Shown here piece by piece: positions 22,132 to 34,146 of a stretch of 64,000 nucleotides of DNA. A model generated the notes under the pieces. It did not search any database. It was not told the origin of the DNA and was given only the letters and a program-made list of their open reading frames with translations. The translations under genes were made by a program, and so were the position numbers. Position 1 is the stretch's first letter. Each line of letters starts with the position of its first letter. The DNA is taken from assembly GCA_050084515.1 (NCBI GenBank), contig CM114272.1, positions 20,894,001 to 20,958,000 on the forward strand, in the 5' to 3' direction. The stretch is from Blasia pusilla. Lineage: Eukaryota; Marchantiophyta; Marchantiopsida; Blasiales.

Positions 22132-24434
22132 CATGCATCTGCACAGAACAAATCAACAACCGAACCTTTAAGACATGCCAACATAAATTGCATAAATACA
22201 AGGACACCGTCATTGCAAGAGACTGAAATAAGATTGTCTAACCTGTTTTAGCTTCGTGTTGTAGTGCTCAAGGAAGGTCTGCAAAATTGACAAACTCTAG
22301 CAGCCGCCATAGATAAGGAACAAAATTGTCCGACTCATAGCCTCTGTTGGGGTGCTCAATGCAAAACTGCAAAACCTGAAGCAGCCGCCGTCCATCAATA
22401 AATTCAAAGCATTCCATGGCACATCAGTAGGCCCGCGGTTCATCCTCAAAGATAGTAAACATTTTATACAGAGTCTGCACAATTCCCAACAGCCGGCTAT
22501 CTATCACACAATGTCCATACACATGTAAATTTACACTCTTGAGTAGGTTCAAAATATCACTATAGTCTATCAAAAGTGTGAAAGAAGTTTTAGAGGCATA
22601 TTGTCTTGGTTCATGTCATTACATGATGAGGGTGCAACTCTAATGTCGGCCCGCAGGAGCAATGCTCGATGACAAATTTTCCATATCTAACGCATCCAAT
22701 GCCGGAGTCGAAAAAAGGGGCAGCGGAGTAGAATGAAAGTCTCCGCCATCCACATCAGCATGTTGGTCTTTACTTGGCACCGCTACCTCCTGCTGTATGT
22801 ATCCAGCTCCACCCACCTAATTACCAACCGAAGTGTCTGAGCCCTAAATTAGCATTGGACACAAACGAATTTGAAGATCATCAATGTACTTAACATTAAT
22901 TTTTGAAAGGGATGGAACACAACCTGGTCACTTCCGCTTAGCACGCGTTCATTGTCCAAGTTCACAGCAACCGCTACAGGGTGTCCATCTCCCGTCGGCG
23001 CCTGCTGAAAAGCCACATGAATGTGTGAGGCAAGTACAACTCTTCCAGAAAAAATAGATATCTCAAAGGGTTTAGTATAGGAATGTTCTGTACCTGCAAT
23101 CCCGTCTCTAAGTCCGTCTTCTTCTTCATTTCGGCCAGCATGATCCTTCTACTCCTTTTCAAGGACTCTTTAGTTCTCCCCGTAGGATACTTGGATCTCA
23201 CAAGAGGCTCACCCCGCACCACCACTTGGTTTGGGCTAGGCGACTTTACGGTATCCACGGGATGCTTGGCCGCAGACCGATACTACCGGATGAAGGCGAG
23301 GAGATCTCTGGTATCACGCGTGACCCGGAAGATCTCTCCATGGTGGGCCTATCGGATCTAGAGGTGGGTCTTAGATTCCGTGGGTGCACAATGTTAGAGT
23401 CAATTGGGTCATTGAAAATACAGGCTCTACGTCAGGCCGCCCCACCCTCTCCTCCATCCCTGTGTTCTGCAGAACTGGAGATCTATGACCATCATCTAGC
23501 GAGTCCGAGTCACTTTGGAGTCCACAATCTCCATATCCACACCGCCCTGCACACATGTTCACCAAATGACCAATCATCTGAAATGCACAAGAGTAGAAAG
23601 CATGCATAGAATGTACAAACTTAGCCTAATTTCAATGGAGAGGGATAATTCAAGGACTAGAATGAAAGGACAAGATTTGTACCCTGGACACAGCATCAGC
23701 ATGGCTGCAGCCAAGTCCATCCACATACATAGGTGTCACTTTCTCTCTCATTGCTGCTAATATAAACGGTTTTTTGGCCTCTTTCCAAACCCGGTAATTA
23801 TACTTGAACCGAGGGACAAAGTATTGCTCGCTGATGAACTAGGCATCCCGGTGCGCTCTGCGCATCCCATCTAATACTGCAAGAGACTGCTCCACCTGTT
23901 GTTTTCTAGTCTCTAAACCTGCATGCCATCGAAAAGGTTCCTGCCTATCCATCATCCACACAGCAGATAAGTGGTGGAACGCAGCTCGACATCTCCAATA
24001 TGTCGCACGATGTACCCTATCAGTGCGTGGGAAGGAGAAGCTTATGACCGGCCTCTATCCATCCCCTCACTATGAGCGTAGGGCGCACCAAAGCACTCTC
24101 CAATTCCTCCCTGGCCTTCTCAAACTCCTCCACCTTGGCTAAGCATGCCCATGAGGTTTGCTGGAATTCTGCAATACGACGAGCTTCAAATGCAATCAGC
24201 AGATCAGTAAGTGCAGGCATGGGGACATACTGCCCGGCAGCCCTTGTGGCATGGTCTTTGGCTTTGTTGAGGATAGCATTCTTCTTCGCCGCTTCCGGTT
24301 AACCCAACGTTGCAAGATCAGTGCCTCTAAGTCCGACATTGGCGAGAAGGATGTGTGTGAGTCCCCTGCATAGAAGCGTGTGTGTGAGTCCCCTGCATGG
24401 AAATCTGCAAGATGACAGAGATTTCGACCCTTAA

Positions 24435-24545
24435 GCAAAACCAGGCAAGTACATTGAGCAAACCAGGAATTATATGAGCAAAACCAGGCAAGTACATGAG
24501 CAAAACCAGGCAAGTACATGAGCAAAACCAGGGAATTACATGAGC
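24435..24545 (-). repeat. 22-bp tandem repeat
   Basis: Units containing 'gagcaaaaccaggcaagtac' repeat about four times with small changes. An adjacent 28-bp pair with 'gtgagtcccctgcat' lies at 24356-24403. Confidence 0.85.
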
Positions 24546-25262
24546 TGAGCTAAACCAGGGATTCAATCACATAGTGGACCCACTCTTACCCTCATCTTCC
24601 TCGTCATCTTCTATGCCTTGAAAATCAGCATCTGACTTCTTCTTCCCTGTGATACGAGGTGTTCCAGGCACTGGCCTAAGCCAGTGCGAAGCAAGGTGGG
24701 AGTTGAAAGCTTCCGGCGTGCGGAAAAATTCAATGCACTTGGAGCACAAGCAAACGTCGCTTGTGCTCCTCTCGTAGCAATAGTGGACCCACTCCCTTTG
24801 GATCCCTCCACAGTGATGTTTGGTAAGCCTGCTTTTGAGAGGGGGGTGGGCTTTTGCCCATAAACGCAACAAACATGTTTAGAGGCTCAAGGTAGGAAAG
24901 CTCTTTCTCCACGTCTCCCTTGTAAAATGGGCCCTATGTAACAACATTATCAACCATACAAGTAAGCATAAAATAGTTACCTTGGTCATTGAAAGACAAC
25001 AGGCACATGATGGGATGTGATTTCTCAGGTGGAATTTTATTCTCCCGGATGAGAGCATACGCATATCAGGTGTAGGCTTATGTGATAACTAGTAAATATG
25101 AAACTAAATAAAACGTGAAGAGCTAGACGTAGGGCAATGAAAATTCGCCATTCGGAATACCAGTATTCGTAGGACGTGCCCATGACCGCCCAAAAAACCC
25201 ATCTAAAAAGTAGAAAGAGAAGCTTATGACCGCCAAGCTCAAGTCGTCTACAAGGTAGACGA

Positions 25263-25446
25263 CTTGCCCATCACCGCCCAAACACGTCGTCTAAAAGATA
25301 GACGACTGGCTTGCCCATCACCGCCCAAACCCGTCGTCTAAAAGATAGACGATTGGCTTGCCCATCACCGCCCAAGCCCGTCGTCTAAAAGATAGACGAC
25401 TGGCTTGCCCATCACCGCCCAAGCCCGTCGTCTAAAAGATAGACGT
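25263..25446. repeat. 47-bp tandem repeat, four units with an internal hairpin
   Basis: Units start at 25263, 25310, 25357 and 25404, exactly 47 bp apart. Each contains the dyad 'gtcgtcta-aaaga-tagacgac'. An earlier degenerate unit lies near 25230-25262. There are no spacers of differing sequence, so it is not a CRISPR array. Confidence 0.95.
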
Positions 25447-26342
25447 GGGGCTTGTCGTGATTCTCAGCTTACATGAATACTATCCCTATATTGAAGTGGT
25501 ATATGTAGGTACTTCAGTATATGGTTTACGACAAGAACTAGGCCTCAAAAAGTAAACACAAACCCTAAATCTCCTAAACATTCCCTAAGATTTCAAGATG
25601 CAGAAGATTGTCCTCCACCTGCAAGAAGATGAATCAAGCATACCTCATTAGTCACTTAGTTGAATTCGGTCTACGAAGGAACACAACTTGTATGACAAAA
25701 GAGGATGAACACACATGCACTATGTGTTAAGAGCTTACCCCGAGCTAAATTCATAATGGCCAATGAGCTGATAGCTTCGGATAAATCCACATGTTGGTCC
25801 TTTTCCAAGTGTAGTTGATCATCAATGTCAGTCTGGTCGATAAGGTAAACCCTTTTAGGAGTGACCCCAATCACCCAATCGGCTATCTATTGTGATGCCT
25901 CCATTAGATTCTTGATGTCTTGAATCTTGTGGGTTGTCACCTTACCTCCCTCGTCACCAACTACAACAAACTCAGTGTTTCCTCTTTTTTGGAAATAGGA
26001 GTGAAACCAAAGGTGATTTCCAACCAACCGTGCTTTCGGACTGAAAACCACGTGGTACCCAGCATCCCTAGCTGCCTGTTCTATGCAATGGTATGTATCT
26101 AGAGGGAACCCTAGGATGATCCAATCATCCAAATAACTACTGGATAGTAGGTGTGTGCGCTTGCAAATAATATCTGCCAGAAAGAAATCAGGGCATGAGT
26201 TTGTATGAATGATGGGGCTCACCCATGTTTCAACCGACCCTTGATTGCCAGACAGGAAACGTGTAACATTTTCTGGTTTACTAACTAGCATGTTCAAAGT
26301 CTGCATCCCATTTGCATCTAAGAACTGGACATTATTGGACAT

Positions 26343-29300
26343 GATGCGAAACGTAGTACACTACAAGCCCTACAACTGAGGCAAATTCACATTCAAGACC
26401 TAGGTCGACGGTAGTGGCAGATTTGACAACAGCAAGGAATTTGAACGCTTATGTGCTCCCCTGCAAGAATTGCAAATGCTGGTAAGGAACTTGATCTGTG
26501 TGAGCCATATTTCTACATCAGGAAGACATATTCATACCTACATCAAATATTTGGCTTTCTCTGGTCAGTTGGATCTGAGTGGAGATATCCTCTAAATATG
26601 CCTTGTATTTGTGCAGCAGAGATAGAAGGTCAGCCCACTGGTAAACATATCATGAGACGGAGTCTGAATGACTATTTACCTTGTGTCTGTGCTCAAAGAA
26701 GTTCCACACGATGTACAATAGCGACACGATGGTTCCAGTATGGACGCTGGAAGAGAACAAAGACAGAAAACGTTCAGGTTTTCTTCTCACTAAAATAATT
26801 CATGACAGGGCAGCACAACCAAGATTTGCATCATGCACCCTACATTACTTGGGCAACTGAAAGTATTCATTCAAACACGATTAAGTCGATATATCCCTCA
26901 CAACCGCATGTTCAGTAACCAGTTCAAACAAAGTTTGTATACTGCAAATAGATTCAAATATATTTCCATTGCCTGAAAAGTTGCCACACGTTGTACAATA
27001 GGCGACACGATGGAGCTGTATGAACACCTGGAAAAATACATAAACACCAACCTGGTAATTGTCGAACAAAGTCAGAAAGAGGAGAGTAGAGAAGAGAACG
27101 GGCTCCTTAATTTAGTTCAACCTTTTCATTGAAACTCGGTCTTTCGTAGACCGCTGCACATTCCCTCTATCATGCTCGAGATTTATGACCGTCATCGTCG
27201 TGACGACAACGGCTGAGGTGATGTGCAAAGCGAAGTCGTGAAGTACAGAGAAATTTGAAGAAACGAAGTTTCTCCAGTCTTGCTTCTGTTTACGGTTTCT
27301 AAGGAAATTTAGGTCCAGACACTGGACCTAAAGTTGATGTCCGACCTAAAGTATCACTACTTATCACTTTGGATCTCCTTATGCTCACTCTACCACACAA
27401 CATTGGGCGGCTAGTAAGTTGAAGAATTGGTCGAGTTTGTGCTATGATATATCTGAACAGAAATGGCTACAATTGAGGTTTGTAATTCATGCCATGTTTA
27501 TCATGCATAGATCAATACTTTAGAGCAGAACTAGAATGCAGCGTGCATTGGGATGAACTTGTTAATGACATACCTAATCATCATGACTGCAGCCTGTGCA
27601 TGCCTTTCCCTGACGTCAGGGACAAGCAACGTAGAATTAGAAATGAAGCAAATTGAATTAAAGCTTCTTAGATGCAGTTGCTATACACAGATCTGGACTT
27701 CTTGATTGTTGCTCAGGAAAGGTTTTCCCTGAAGATGCCAGGGACCAGCCAAGTAGAAGTTCGATGTTTCAGTGTTCATCTTGTTGAACACCTCACAAAC
27801 AGTGTTCCAAGTCCATGGATATGTACTAGGCCATGTTCGGAAAAACAGAAACATCAACAAATCGAACAAGTGCACCCCTAAGGTAAAGTGTTGTAACATG
27901 TCATGACCAATCATGAATTTGGAGTCTTTTGCTTCATTCGGTTGACTCTTTGGATAGGAGTGGGAGGAAAGAGTGAAAGTACTCATTTTCCCCAAAGAAT
28001 AAATGGCAACCCAACGATAAGTAGGTTTTGTAGACAAGATCAAGAAAAAGAACAATCATCTGATGCAAATGGAACCTCATGTAAGCTAGAGAGACTTGGC
28101 CGTTTCAAACTGATTGTTCTTACAATGAAAACAGTGAAATGCATAGTATTGCTGGTATGTTAGGTGTTGTACCGAACAATTTTGGGTTTGTAAACGCACA
28201 TCAAAATCTCACCCATGCTAAGATAGAGCGACACGATGACGACCACCGTCCTATACTCATGTTCATCGGGGAGAAGACGAAGGCACAAAGTGGAGAAAAT
28301 TTGACAAAAAACGAGGTCACCTACGGTCTTTTGAACGGAAAGTGGACTCCGATAATGAAATCTTGCCGATAATTACGGTAATATCACATCGCTCAAAATG
28401 TATATCAGTCGCTTATCAAAAAAGGAAGCAGTTAATCCACTTTGTGTAATCTACCATCTTCCTACTCTAATGTACTCAAGTAACAAGCCGCTTGGAGGCG
28501 GGGATATTTTCTCCAACTTACACTCCAAATTATCCCGTAGGAACCGTTCAATGCTCAAAAGTACATTTCCTTATACGCATGGTCGCGGCTATCTATGGCT
28601 TTCGTCTTTGCATCGAACAATTTTGGGTCTCAGGTCTTTGAAGTTCATCCTGTGTATAATGAAGAAGCTTGAGAGGCGAAGGAGGATGAAGATGAAGACA
28701 ACAACAATGGTACCACAAAGAAAGACAAACTTAGCATCAAGAAGAGAGGACTTCGTTCTCAAGCTCGGCGGCTACACGGATTTGGACATGCGGTTGCTCG
28801 GTCCCCTTCAACAAAGCAGTATGAAGTATAAGCAAAGAAAACGGACCCTTCAGTGGTCGGGAAGAGTGTAAGTCATGCATGGCTTTGAGTTTCAGAAAGG
28901 AGTTGACATTGGAGATATGTCGATGTATTTCCTTCTCGGAGATGAAAGGATGCGGGTGCAAGCTTGTCCAGAAAACTCTGAAAACTCGACTCTGCAAACT
29001 CGACAAATATGCCCACAAAACTCGCAAATTCGATCTCACAGTGGCTTCATTTCTCTTCGATTGAATGACTGAGCGGCTGATCAAAGAAAAGAGGAGAAGA
29101 AAAGATAATAGAAGAGAAACACCAACCTCATAGGCCCGGAAGGCGATTTGTGGCAGAAAGAAAGCTCTCCAGGCGGATTTGCGGATTTGTGGCAGGCCAA
29201 AACGAAGCTCTCAAGGCGGATATGCGGATTTGTGGCAGGCCGAATCGAAGCTCTCCAGGCAATTGACGGCGGATTTGTGGCGCGGGCCGAAGCCCTCAAG

Positions 29301-29575
29301 TCGATCGTTGGGACCAATTCGAAGTGATAGCCACCTGGCAATAAGACCGGAAAACCTCAGAAAAAAAGACGCCTGCATCGAAATAACGCAGCAGACTGGT
29401 AGGCAGAAACGAAGCTCTCAAGGCGGATTTGCGCATTTGCGGCAGGCCAGGACGAAGCCCTCAAGTCGATCGTTGGGACCGAAAAGACGCAGCAGACCGA
29501 AAAACGCAGCAGACTGGGTTTCGGGTTTGGCGTTCGGAGGTGAGGGTTCCGTCCGCTCCACCCCGCCGTCCGCTC
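26343..29575. other. right half of the MULE, no gene recognised
   Basis: Open frames at 27903-28372 and 28398-28871 are short and show no domain pattern. 28560-28870 encodes a Lys/Arg-rich stretch (KKLERRRRMKMK). A 30-bp near copy of the terminal inverted repeat lies at 28575-28604. 29140-29470 holds diverged repeats of 'ctctcaaggcggatttgcg'. Confidence 0.5.
28575..28604 (-). repeat. internal copy of the MULE terminus
   Basis: 30 bp match the outermost right end (29741-29770) with one mismatch, in the same orientation. It lies 1.2 kb inside the element and is not followed by the target duplication. Confidence 0.85.
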
Positions 29576-29660
29576 CGCCCCGCCGTCCGTCCGTCCGTCC
29601 ATCCTTCCGTCCTTCCGTCCACCCGTCCGTCCTCCGTCGGACTCCGTCCGCTCAACCGAA

Positions 29661-29770
29661 CCGCTGTCCGCTGCCGGTATTACCGACCCTAATCCCCTGC
29701 CGAACCGCCTGCGCCTAAGGCCTAATCTACGCGGCCTTAAACGCATGGCCGCGGCTATCTATGGCTTTCG
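29661..29770 (-). repeat. right terminal inverted repeat of the MULE
   Basis: Reverse complement of the left end with six mismatches over 110 bp, flanked outside by 'ccgaggtt' and inside by a GTCC array (29576-29640). Confidence 0.95.
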
Positions 29771-29778
29771 CCGAGGTT

Positions 29779-31722
29779 GGGGATGTAATAAAAGCCCACC
29801 ACACGCTGCTCAGTCATCCGTTTTCTAGTCTACTGTGCATTAAAAAATTGGTTGAGACGAGAGGCCGGTTAGTTCTCACACGTTATGTGGTCGGACCTCA
29901 TTAAATTTTAACGCTCTCAAGGTTATTGGCCCATTGTGTTTTCCTTTTCAGCGAATTATTCCATCGGAGAGGTTTCAGGCACCCTTCCTCCACAAGGCAT
30001 AATGAGACGGACATGCCAGAAAAGAAACTGGGAAAAATTCCGAAGATTGTCTCTTCCATTTAAAAGAACTACCCAAACCTTGGGGAGGTCTGGGTGGAAG
30101 AAAGTCCTCGAGGCGTGCACTACAGTACGAAAGTCCGTAATCACGAGAGCGTGTCGCGTATGCAGACACCCGTCGGAGAGACGGCAGAACATGGTGGCAC
30201 CGACGCCACGTGGTGGAGAAGTGGGACTGGTCTGTGTGTTCGGCGGACCATCAAGCACCGGCCACGTCTAGTGAAGGCCACCCTGGTTACCTCATCTGGT
30301 TCGATCTTAACATGTGCTGGTTAGACACCGTACATCCCTTACCTTTGACCGGATGGCTCTTTCCTTGACGGGATCAGCCCGATGCCGTGGCACCGTCCAA
30401 GTGTATTCTCATCTCAAGGAGAGAATCTTTCGTGTCGACGTCTCCCATTGTAACGAGGGGTTCTTGTACGAGGAGACTAAACAAAATGTGATCATGATTG
30501 CCCCAAAATGGAATGGCATGCATCCTAGGTTGGAGTTACCATGTGATTAATTTTAGTTTCATTCAAAATTTGCATTTTTATTTAAACATTTCTTTACCTA
30601 TTCTGTAGGAAACTCCTGAGCATGGCCAAAGCCTCCCCTCTTATGTTTGCGTGTGAAACTCAATCCTCCGAAAGATAAAACCTTTTCTCAAGACAAACTC
30701 ATATTTGACTATTGTGAGCTACTTGGAGCGAGGTCGTAGTGACCATCAAGAGTCGCTAGGTTTTTTGCATCCAAAACTTTTGGGCGCAAGAAATGTCAAG
30801 TGTCTCGGCCACCTTGAGTAACGAATATCCAACAATGATTATGAAAAAATGATTTCTTTCTTTGGATTGTTTGTTAGAAAAATAATTTCGCCACAAAAAT
30901 GAGGTCGTGGCGACCTTTATGATTGTCCATGGGACCCAACTCTTGCAAGATGTTACCGGATGTATGGTCTTGAGATTATGTTTTGTCACTTATTCGATAA
31001 GTGTAAATGTAATTAAGTCTTAAATGATCGGACATGAGGCCCCCACTCTTGCTTTCATATTTTGAAAAGGGATAAGAAATAGGGACATACCATGATTCTT
31101 GCTGACCGTGAATTTAAAAATCCATCTTATAACTTTCCTTAGTAATAATATTTTAGAATCCTTACATTGTCAAAAATTCTTTATTAAGAGACCTTAAATT
31201 TTACAATGGGTTCACAATGTTACATAACTCAAAATTTCATGGAAAACTCTTCCATAGTGAGTCCTTCATTTTTTTCCTCCTCTCAAATTTTATTTTGCCA
31301 TGAGATAAAATTATGGAAATAAGATGTGAGTGGGATATCCATCCACGTGAGATACTTCAACTTTTCCTTTCCTAAACGTTAAAAAATATGTAATAGTGGG
31401 CATTGAACTTATTGTAATGTAATACATCACATGGAAGGCTATGAGATAACTTTTCTCTAAGGCAATGCAGACTTCATCCACGGAGTTAGCCGTTTTAATA
31501 ATGTCATACTAGTGAATGCTCTTGCAATGCATGGGGTTAAAAATATGTAATTTAAATTATCCATCACATAAAATATTGACTTCACTAACCCCCGTAGAAT
31601 TTGAATGATTTCTTAATAATATTTGTAATGATCCTATTGGTCGAGAGACCCTTGAGAGATCAAGGGTCATGTATCAGCGTGAAGAGGAGTTTGAAAATTG
31701 AGGAGACACTTTCTAATAATAA
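29779..31722. other. intergenic, no gene recognised
   Basis: 29900-30560 has normal composition with short frames lacking domain patterns. 30560-31720 is AT-rich and empty. Confidence 0.5.
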
Positions 31723-31884
31723 CTAGCCGGTGCTTGTGCAATGCACAAGTGAAACCGCCCCGTCCCCCTTAATTTAACTGTTAGCTCCCTTTAAACCCAT
31801 CACATGTCAACAAAGGGCTTAAAATGCATACGTGTCATACGGAGGAAGCCCCTCCTGAAACCCAGGCTCTTTTAATAGTATAGA
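31723..31884 (-). mobile_element. small non-autonomous Helitron
   Basis: Read on the minus strand it starts with TC ('tctatactattaaaag') and ends with CTAG, preceded by a hairpin 'cttgtgca-ttgcacaag' about 8 bp upstream. It is inserted between A and T. These are the known Helitron end rules, and the start matches that common in plant Helitrons. At 162 bp it has no coding capacity. Confidence 0.8.
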
Positions 31885-32941
31885 TATAGATAAATGTTAA
31901 TAGGTGATGCTTTAATAAATCTCCGAAAAGATTGTCAAACTATATTCATTTAGCAACAATGGTCTCCTATCTTATTGAAATGGGAACTTGATGGATAAAT
32001 AAATCCAGTTCTGTAACATTTTCTATATCCATTAAAAGAGGAAGGGTTTGACAATTATTTCCTGAATCTATATTATTAAAAAAGGAAAAGTTTGACACTT
32101 ATATAATTGTGTCTCACGTGTAGGTTTTAAGTGGTTTATGAATAACATATGGCCCTTTCAGGTTTAGGCATGACAAAAGGCAAATTTCGAATTCCAAATT
32201 TCCAAACCCTCAGTTAACCTTTCTAAATTGAGATAAGAACATCTCCCTCCAAGCACCGAGTTTCTAACATTCTCACCTCTTCCCACAATGACGCGTCTTC
32301 GAAGAGCAGCCGCCCCGCGAAACTTCCAAACTCCTGACCGGAGGAAACCGAACTGCGTGCCATGGTCCGAGGAGAAGACCCGCCGTCCACGTGAGCAACC
32401 GGGGTTAAGTAGACGGTCCACGCGTACTAAGTGCAGCGGTTCAACCTAACCATAGTTGGGATTCTGGGAAACTGAGGTCAGTGCCTTTATCGCTCTTGTC
32501 GAAGCAAAACGCCAACGGCGATCCTTCTTCCCCGTCCTCGTTTCTTGAACTCCTCGCGTTCCGCCCTTCTGCGCCTTGAAATTTTACAGTTTGGCGATCG
32601 TCTCTGGTAGGACTCGAAGTGGATTCGATCGGAATGCGGTGTGGTTTCTGGTGATTTCTGGAGCTCCGTGAAGTCTGATTACGCGTGGTTTTCGGGTGAT
32701 CGCTGTGGGAATCGTACAACTTTCTTGTGTCCGAAACTGGAAATTCAAGATTTCTTCAGTGGTGGCTCGGGGTAGAGGGCGATCTTTGAATAATTAGGGG
32801 TTTTGTTATTGTGATAGCGAGTATTTCCGATCTTTGGTGTGCGAGGGCGCTGGGATTTTGAAGAACTGGAAGGGAGGCGGCGGCGAAAGTGAAGTTGACT
32901 GCTGTGGGTACAAGTAGTCGGAGACCAGTCGCGGATATTCA
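31885..32941 (+). promoter_or_regulatory. upstream region and probable 5' leader of SEP2
   Basis: No coding frame is supported. The stretch from about 32440 to the ATG at 32942 has the higher GC of a leader. I do not identify a specific promoter element. An AT-rich part to the left contains Helitron-like 'tctatattattaaa' at about 32068. Confidence 0.35.
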
Positions 32942-34146
32942 ATGGCTGCTTCCGTGGGTGTGCAAGGTTTGGGATTGCCGTCGGGGCTTGGAGGTTTGGG
33001 TTTGCTGACCGGGAGAAAGGGATGTCCGTACTCGCATGCGCCTTCTATGTTTTCTGGAAATTGGCGTCAGGACAGAGTGTTGAAAAGCGTTTCCCAGAGG
33101 AAAACCAGATCAGCGTCTGCACGGAGGAGATATACAATTGTTTCTCAGCAGGGAGGTGAAGGTTCTCAAAACTCGAAGGTCTTTAAATCAATGCAGGAGG
33201 CCGCGGAGAGGCGGAAGGAGGAGGTGTTGGCCCCTGGATCTTTTGATGCCGCAGACGTCGCAAGAGCCATATCTGATGCTGAGCTGTTGGCGACTTCAAG
33301 CACATCTTCTGGCAAGGGGAAGCTTATACAGCCCCCTCGATTTGCCACGCTTAGGGCGTTTGGGGAGGTCGGAGGTGAGGGAGTGGTGACACGGGAATTT
33401 CAAGGCAACTCTGTGTTTGAACTTTTAGCTGCAAGCATCGAAGCATCGAAGCAAGTGCGCCGTTGGGAGGTGCTATCAGGGAGGCTGGCTATGGTGATTT
33501 TCGCACTTCCTTTTTTTTCCCCGTCTTGAAAGTTTTGGATTGAGAAAATGGCAATCCATTTATCAGATCCATAAAATCTCTGATTTGTTTATCAATTCTC
33601 CTCATCCAGATTCAGGGCTGAATGATTTTTCTGTCAGGATTACCTGTGACTTCTCACGTTTCTATCCTTGCGTCTGCCACACAATCGTTATTTGAACTCT
33701 TGCCTGCCCTGGAAGTGCTGTCTTGGGACATTTTGAGTGAGTGTTTGAGTGATTACCATGAGGTAAAAATAAATATCCATCGGTTGCATGATTCGCATGT
33801 GGTCCCCTGCTTTTACCATGACTTAATGATCGTCTCCCCTTGCTAACAGATCGTATTAGGCTGCGTTTTCTCATGAAACAATTCTGTTTATATGCAGTTG
33901 GCACTATCCATTGCGATTGGAGTTGAGATATTCACCGGAAACAGTATCTTCAAGGGAATTGATGTTCAGAAGCTGGAGGGTGCGGCAGCCCTATGTGCCA
34001 CTGCAACTGTCTCTGCTGCAAGTTTTGCTTATGCATGGCGGGCAAAATCTGATGTGGTATCTTTGATGTCAAAAGGCTACCAGTCCATGGTTGATTCAGC
34101 CCTTGACAATCTGATAGATGGCCTTTTCTCCGATGAAACATCGTAA
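32942..34146 (+). CDS. SEP2: stress-enhanced protein 2, chloroplastic
   Basis: A thylakoid membrane protein of the light-harvesting-like family, thought to bind pigment or protect photosystems under high light. Two exons: 32942-33493 (184 codons; donor 'gtgatt' after the ATG of RLAM) and 33898-34146 (acceptor 'atgcag'), phase 0, giving 266 residues. Residues 1 to about 60 are rich in Ser/Arg/Gly, like a plastid transit peptide. The conserved PPRFATLRAFG block is near residue 130. The chlorophyll-binding helix is RRWEVLSGRLAM plus LALSIAIGVEIFTGNSIF, with the E...G/N...R pattern split by the intron. A second membrane segment (LEGAAALCATATVSAASFAYAW) and a C-terminal DSALDNLIDGLF block match SEP2, not SEP1. 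The protein is longer than the Arabidopsis one, mainly at the N-terminus. It appears intact. Confidence 0.9.

Larger units (their letters stand above)
22974..26342 (-). pseudogene. accessory zinc-finger gene carried by the MULE, decayed
   Basis: Several minus-strand open pieces suggest a multi-exon gene. The first (25671-26342) reads from MSNNVQFLDANG through a TAG at 25887, which interrupts one frame that continues IADWVIGVTPKRVYLIDQ and ends at a 'gtaagc' donor. A middle piece (24980-25063) has YAYALIRENKIPPEK and a 'gtaact' donor. Next (24567-24872) comes a C2H2 finger, CSKC-x12-HLASH, with an acidic end (DDEEDE). Last (24020-24220) is a coiled-coil-like EKAREELESAL segment, and 22974-23258 a basic segment RTKESLKRSRR. 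I do not recognise the family. A DNA-binding accessory protein, as some Mutator elements carry beside the transposase, is an inference. Exon joins are not proven. Confidence 0.45.
16796..29770. mobile_element. 13-kb Mutator-like (MULE) DNA transposon
   Basis: The ends are inverted repeats of 110 bp (16796-16905 and 29661-29770) with six mismatches, starting 'cgaaagccatagatagccgc'. An identical 8-bp direct repeat 'ccgaggtt' lies immediately outside each end (16788-16795 and 29771-29778), marking one insertion event. Inside are a MULE/SWIM transposase on the plus strand, a decayed zinc-finger gene on the minus strand, and several direct repeats. Long inverted repeats and a SWIM-type transposase fit the Mutator superfamily; most Mutator duplications are 9 bp, so 8 is slightly short. 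Confidence 0.9.

Noticed and set aside
25263-25446. CRISPR-like regular repeat
   Set aside because: The whole 47-bp unit repeats, so there are no variable spacers, and the host is a plant.
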